The notes under the pieces were generated by a model. The model was given only the letters and a program-made list of their open reading frames with translations. It made no database searches and was not told the DNA's origin. A program made the position numbers and the translations under genes. Below are positions 44,570 to 64,000 of a DNA stretch of 64,000 nt, in pieces. Source of the stretch: Leptoclinus maculatus (lineage: Eukaryota; Chordata; Actinopteri; Perciformes; Stichaeidae); assembly GCA_032191485.1 (NCBI GenBank), contig JAVDOI010000008.1:19140674-19204673 (forward strand), read 5' to 3'. Within the stretch, counting starts at the first letter, position 1; each line of letters begins with the position of its first letter.

Positions 44570-44860
44570 CTAGAGGGGAAGACAGTATGAGTCTACAACC
44601 GTGCTTAAGGCTCTCTGAGACTTTTCTTACTTGGACACAGCAATGTTTTCAGCTAAATGCTCACATCAGCATGCTAACATGCTCACAAGGACAGTGTCAG
44701 CATGCAAACAAGAGGAAGAGTCTGGGAATTACCAAAGTCGTTTGGATTCATCTTCTGGGGATCATGAATGTCTGTACAGAATTTCATGGCAATCTCTCCA
44801 ATACTTGAGATATTTCAGCGTGGGACAAAGGGTCAAACAAAAAGGCTTCAAGTGAGGAAT
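44570..44860 (+). repeat. Teleost repeat of the GCTAACATGCTCACAA family, plus orientation
   Basis: GCTCACATCAGCATGCTAAC is followed by ATCATGAATGTCTGTACAGA and ATTTCATGGCAATCTCTCCA, in the same order as the longer copy at 47.6 kb. Confidence 0.6.
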
Positions 44861-45689
44861 GCAATTTCTTTGCATGGCGCTTCATATGTGACAGCAATGG
44901 TGTGTACATGGAGTTTTACAAAGCAAAGTCATACAGGGAGATCTTATAAGGTAATACACTTTAAATCATTGGAGGTATTTGGCTTTTCAAGTGCAAAAGC
45001 AATACATTTCATGGGTGCAATTAATACACAAATTTGCTGATCCTGGCAGAGGGGTAAGATCACAGTGCACTATTCTCAAACCCAGGAAGAGACTGGGAAC
45101 ATTATGACAACTATGGTTATAACAATGGTGACTTCAATGCTATGTTTTTGTCTTGACTTTTCACCCTCATAGTGACTCAGAAAAAGAAGAGACAAGCAAA
45201 GACTCTGTGATCCCTTTTTCGCAGAACAACTCCAAGATTCTCAGGATAGATGAGCCATTAGGATTGGGTGACTAAAACGGGAACTCAATCTAATGCCTCA
45301 TTTCCTCTCAGAGATGAGACAAGCTATATGACTTGACCTCCCCCCAAAAGATATCTTTCTTTCTACAGTGGCCATGTTGTAATCTCACACATCGCTGTCT
45401 CGCTTAATCCGAAAATAATATCAAACATATTAGGAAAGGCAAAGGCCTGGAAAATCCAATTTGGAATTCATACTGAGGCGCTCGTAGACTTGATCACTCC
45501 ATATGTGTGATGTCACATGTGGTATTAATATACATTTATCTCCAATGGGAGGGAAGTCAGAGAGGAAACAGGGAGTTCTGGGTGACCAGTTGCATCGAGT
45601 TACACTGTTCAGTACCAGTCTAGGTACTAGAAGATAGAAAGGTTGTTTCCCATATTTTACTTCTGCCTTTCCAAATAACAACTTATAAG

Positions 45690-46400
45690 GAACTTAAATA
45701 TAAATGTATTCTTGATAATTCTGTTTCTCCAAGGATGGCAATGTCAGTGGGTCCACCACTTTGTTCCAGATTGAAATATTTTAACAACAAATGTATGGAT
45801 TGCCATGCAATTTTGCAGACATTCATGGTCCCCACAGATGAAGCCCATTGACTTTGGTGATCCCCTGACTTTTCCTCTTGTACCACCAACACGTTGACAT
45901 TTTTTGTGAAATGTCTCAACAACTATTAGATGGTTTGCCATGAAATTTGGTATAGATATTCTTGGTGCCCAGAGGGTGAATCTTAATATTTTTGGTTACC
46001 CCCTGACTTTTTCTTCTAGTGCCACCAGCAAGTCAAACGTTTTTACTTATCCATTAAAATATCTTAACATCTAGGAGATGGATTGGCACAAAATTTGGTA
46101 GACATTCGTGGTTCCCAGACGATGAATCCTAATAGTTTGGGGATCCCCTGACTTTTCCTGTAGCTCCACCATGAGGTAGACATTCGTGGTTTTGAGTGAA
46201 ATATCTTGACAGCTATTGTATGAAAGTTATAGGCATGTATGTGCCCCTCAGAAAGAAATGTCTCAACCTTTTCATCTAGTGCCATGATAAGGTCAACATT
46301 TTCATTTGTCCAGTTCTTTAGTTAAACACCAAATACCTGCCAAACTAATATCTGTATGTGCAGCCTTTGAGAGCAGTGAGCGTGGCTATAGTGTATTAGT
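45690..46400 (-). repeat. Tandem monomers of the same repeat family, minus orientation
   Basis: At least three diverged monomers of about 135-145 bp, each with a GGATTGCCATG-like, CATTCATGGTCCCCA-like and GATCCCCTGACTTTTCCT-like segment (starts near 45796, 45930 and 46076). Confidence 0.65.
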
Positions 46401-47639
46401 CTATTAGTTGGGGGTATCAAACGGGCTTTGAAATGTTTTGATATTGTCCTACCATGGGATTTGGGGATTTTCATTCATCAAAAAAAGGACTAGCCAACCA
46501 ATGTTAATGTCTATGTGAGTTATGGGTAGACAAACATGAAGTTCACCAAGATCAAGGTTATAAGTTCACTCATCACAACAGAGATGTCTGTCCAAAGATG
46601 CAGCACCATCCCAGAGAATGATGATGCCCTCAATGAAAATGTGAAGCAATGAAGAACAGCGCAAGTCTTTGACATTCAAAGTGGCTACAGTTGGATTTCT
46701 TTTCCCTTAAATCTACTGTACACATGTAAAAGGAGAGCAAGCAAAAACTGTCCTCAAGCCATGGACAGGTAATTACTAAGGCTGAATATGGAGTAGACCT
46801 TTCTTCAGACTGATATTTTCATGTGATAACTGAAAAGGCTAATGAGCTGCACAGTGTCAACAGAAGGTACTGGCCAAAAAACTTTTAATTTGACACTTCC
46901 ATCGTCCATCAAGGGTAAAAAGACAAAGAGTGTCTGAAACTCCTTAAGGCTCCTGGGTGACTGCGTCTTTTCGGTGTGTTCAAAACAGCAGCAAGTAATG
47001 TGGAGTAGCTCCTTCTGCTCAGCGGGCTTGAAACAAATGGGTTATTTAGAGCCTACTTCATTTGCACTTGTGGAGAAAGGGCAGAAAGGAAATGAGAACC
47101 CCTTGACGGTTCAGCGTTGGATGTATTTAATTAGCCAATTCACTCCATGCTTTGCCGCCTCAGTGGGCACAATACTTCTTTGTATTTTTAAAAGTAATTG
47201 TCACTTGCCGCATCAGAATTCAGCAGATCCAGGCATGCAGTCAGGAGCAGGAAAAAATGGTCCCCCTGTCTCTACTAAGAGCTTGTAAAAATAGACATGC
47301 AGGCACATATTATGCTGCATTGCTGGTCAGCGATAACCTACGGAGACTGGATGCCGTGTTCACAAGCCGTGAAGTAGAGGTGTGGGCATCGTAAGCTCCA
47401 GCAGTGATTAGGATCAGTAACGGATCACTTTGCTTTATTCAACTGACTGAGCTCTGCAGGCAGTTCTGTTGGTTAACAAAGTCAAAGTGGTCTCATCTTG
47501 ATTTACAGGAAAAGCCAAAGCTTTCAAATGTCACTCATCATACAATATATTAAGAAACATGTACCTATATAACAACATAACATGATTACAGATAAATACT
47601 AACACAATGCTAGGAGCCCTGAGGTTGTGCTATACAACG

Positions 47640-48570
47640 GTGCGTTGAGCTAAATGCTAATGTCACAGGCTAACATGCTGTTGTTTAGCAGCTACAATGT
47701 TCCATCCATGTTCACCTCCTCAGTTTAGCATGTCAGTATGCTAACAATTGCTAATTAACACTTAACACAAAGTTCAGCTGAGGCTGAAGGGAATGCCAGT
47801 ATTTTATGATACTCATATTTGTAAGTATTTGGTTTCAAATTAAAGAAAGAAAAATACAAAGTCATCAAAATGTGTACAAAATGTCATGGCAATCCATCCA
47901 ATAGTTGTTGAGACATGGTAGTGCTCCAGGAAAATTCAGAGGATCACTAAAGTCAGTTGGATACATCATCTGGGAACCATGAATGTTTGTACAAAATGTT
48001 GTGCCACTGCAGCTGGTGGATATTGAGACATTTCCCTGGATAGGTGAAAACTTTGACCAAATAACTAATAATAACTAATAGTGGTACTAGATGAAAAGTC
48101 AGGGGATCATCGAAATCAGGGGAGCCCAGACTTTTTCCCTTGGAGGGCCAAAAAAGCAAACACCTATTTAATTGTATAAAGATAAAATAGTGTACTAGGA
48201 TCCCAAGTTCCCTTAGTTGAAATGCCTTTTGTCCGTATGCCACTGTTTCTGCCGCTCTATTTTTTTCTTACTTAGAAACATCTAGCGGGCCAAATCAAAC
48301 CTTATGGGTATACTTTGGACAGCCTTAATCTGAATTAATACAATTTAACCTTTGAGGACCATGACTGTGTGTAGAAAATGGATTGGCAATGCATCGGATT
48401 ATTGTGATAGTGCCATCGTGCAGTCTAGTAAAGTAAAATGACACCATAACTGTCAGTGGATCATCAAAGTCAATATGATTCATCTTCTGTGAAACATGAA
48501 TGTCTGAATAAAAATGCATGGCAGCACATTCAATAGTTGAGATATTTTAGACTTTGGTCAGTGTTGGACT
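47640..48570 (+). repeat. Long copy of the GCTAACATG family with a nested hAT-like insertion
   Basis: 47640-47900 is the GCTAACATGCTGTTGTTTAG head; 47880-48110 and 48340-48570 carry CATGGCAATCCATCCAATAG-type monomers. At about 48118-48328 a 211-bp segment with ends CAGGGGAGCCCAGACT and GGCTGTCCAAAG (inverted) looks like a small decayed hAT element; no duplication could be confirmed. Confidence 0.55.
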
Positions 48571-49520
48571 GACCAAATGCCAGACCGACTGTCATCCCTA
48601 GATTCACACCACTAATGTGTAGAAAGTACTTTGACATATTGTAAGAGCTACTCGACCAGCCCATGTCACGATGAACATTAGAAGGTGAAGAGTGTTTAAC
48701 CCTACACTTTCCCCAATGATTCTCGCTACCACGCATGTTACATAAATACCTTTAATCCTTGGAAGACACAAATAAACCCACAACTAGACAAAAATCACCT
48801 AGCTTCACAAGCTGCAATTACACTCAAGTGGAGGATGGACTGTTGTACCCTGGGGCTGAAGTGCCTCTATAATAAGAGCCAACTCAAGAACAATGTCCCA
48901 CATATCAACCAGCAGTGCTCTCCAGCAGATAGAAAAAAGAAAGGAAGGGGTGATTCTTTCAAAAATACAATGGTTTAATCTGTTTTTGTTGAGAATGGTA
49001 AAAAAATACAAAATAAAGCTTAGGAAGGGACAAACATACAATGTACACATCCAATGCTCTTCAACCACTATAATACATGCTGATATAATCATACATTAGG
49101 ACTAAAAATGATAAACAACTACAACGAGTAGCAACTTTCTATTCTATGAATTACACCGTTGATGGTGTTCTCTTCCAGTTCTGCATTTACTGGATATGCT
49201 TGAACACCTAGAAGCGTTGCAGCAACCCGTTTCAACATGAATCTGTTTGCAGGTGATGACACACTTACCAAAAATGTTGACAGAGGCAACCAGAAACCAC
49301 AACTTGATTTGATTAAAAAAAAAATAAAAAAACTATTCCACGCTTGCTGCATTTAATTTCTGGAGCAATCTCATACTTACTGGAAAACTGTGCAGGATAT
49401 CACGTTAACGTATACAAGCATACAGTATGTGTTCACAAAAGTTCCCCTGTCAGCTGTCCTTCGTGAATTCTCCAGGAGTAACGAGTGGAGTCTTCACCTC
49501 CTGGCATCGGCCCTTTGACC

Positions 49521-63453
<13,933 letters not shown>

Positions 63454-63589
63454 CTGGAGGGCGGACGCGGGATTACAAGGAACATATAGGAAACAGAAGA
63501 AGACATTGTTTGTTTTTGTTGAGAAGGGAGAGGCCCGTTGTACGAGCCTGTGGCTTCTTGAACTCTCTGATTACATTTCTTTGTTTTCC

Positions 63590-63740
63590 ATCACATGGAT
63601 TTTGTACAGGTGATGGTAGTCCGATTTTGTCATCTTCGGACGGAGCCAGGCTAGCTGTTGTATGGAACAGACAGACATGAGAGTGGTATCGGTCTTCTAA
63701 TCCAACTCTGGGAAAGTAAATCTAAAAATATAGCTATTCT
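63590..63740. repeat. Teleost interspersed repeat upstream of ube3d exon 2
   Basis: GACGGAGCCAGGCTAGCTGT and GACATGAGAGTGGTATCGGT match the family also found at 35.2-35.4 kb. Confidence 0.55.
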
Positions 63741-64000
63741 TTTCAGACTTCAGGAAACATTATGTTTCAACTGAGGAGGCTGGATCATTTCTCAGTCTCT
63801 GTTCTTGATACTTAATGCATCATAAGTGAACAACGAGCCAGTATCCACCAAAACCTGGCAACATCACATCATACACATATGGACTCAGGGGGATCCGTAA
63901 TTAGTCAAGGTCTCAATACAGTGATTAATGAGTCAGCCTTCAGTGCGGAACATAATAGTAACAAAATAGTTGGCAAAGCCCAAAAAAAACAATTTTTTAC
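63741..64000. other. Right edge, inside ube3d intron 1
   Basis: No ube3d first exon is visible between 63454 and the edge on the minus strand; nothing else is supported. Confidence 0.4.

Overview
The window is nuclear DNA of a ray-finned (teleost, probably percomorph) fish. Three genes recognised by protein similarity lie in the order and orientation I recall for human chromosome 6q14: ibtk (minus strand), tpbg (plus), ube3d (minus). The genes have short introns with GT-AG signals, CA/GA microsatellites are common, and several interspersed repeats are families I recognise from other teleost genomes. All protein comparisons are from memory, not from a search.

Layout. 1-1950: no assigned gene; one unexplained open frame (about 351-640, minus) and a degenerate AGCTAAA-rich minisatellite. 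2869-24241: complete ibtk coding region, 28 coding exons joined in frame (4,008 nt, 1,335 residues), with a probable 5'UTR exon near 25.65-25.75 kb and paired CCAAT boxes behind it. Inside ibtk intron 18, on the opposite strand, sits a complete two-exon type II C-type lectin gene (11758-13085). Introns 15 and 23 are each mostly a single hAT-type transposon with an intact 8-bp target duplication. 25.9-27.9 kb: short intergenic stretch between the divergent ibtk and tpbg genes. 28017-29144: tpbg (5T4/WAIF1), a single coding exon with poly(A) signal at 29737. 29.75-49.3 kb: about 20 kb with no gene, made of interspersed repeats, a hAT insertion and an AT-rich inverted repeat. 49521-63453: ube3d, nine coding exons including a 21-nt last coding exon and a GC-AG intron; the first exon lies beyond the right edge.

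Function. ibtk encodes an ankyrin/RCC1/double-BTB adaptor (BTK inhibitor and CUL3 ligase adaptor). tpbg encodes a leucine-rich-repeat membrane glycoprotein that dampens Wnt/beta-catenin signalling. ube3d encodes a HECT-like ubiquitin ligase binding UBE2C. The lectin is a predicted cell-surface sugar receptor. They form a conserved neighbourhood, not a pathway. The most notable items are the nested lectin gene with its CTLD in one exon, the 187-bp (TG)n tract lying directly against a ube3d splice acceptor, the GC-AG intron, and a nested set of mutually exclusive hairpins at 54.4 kb.
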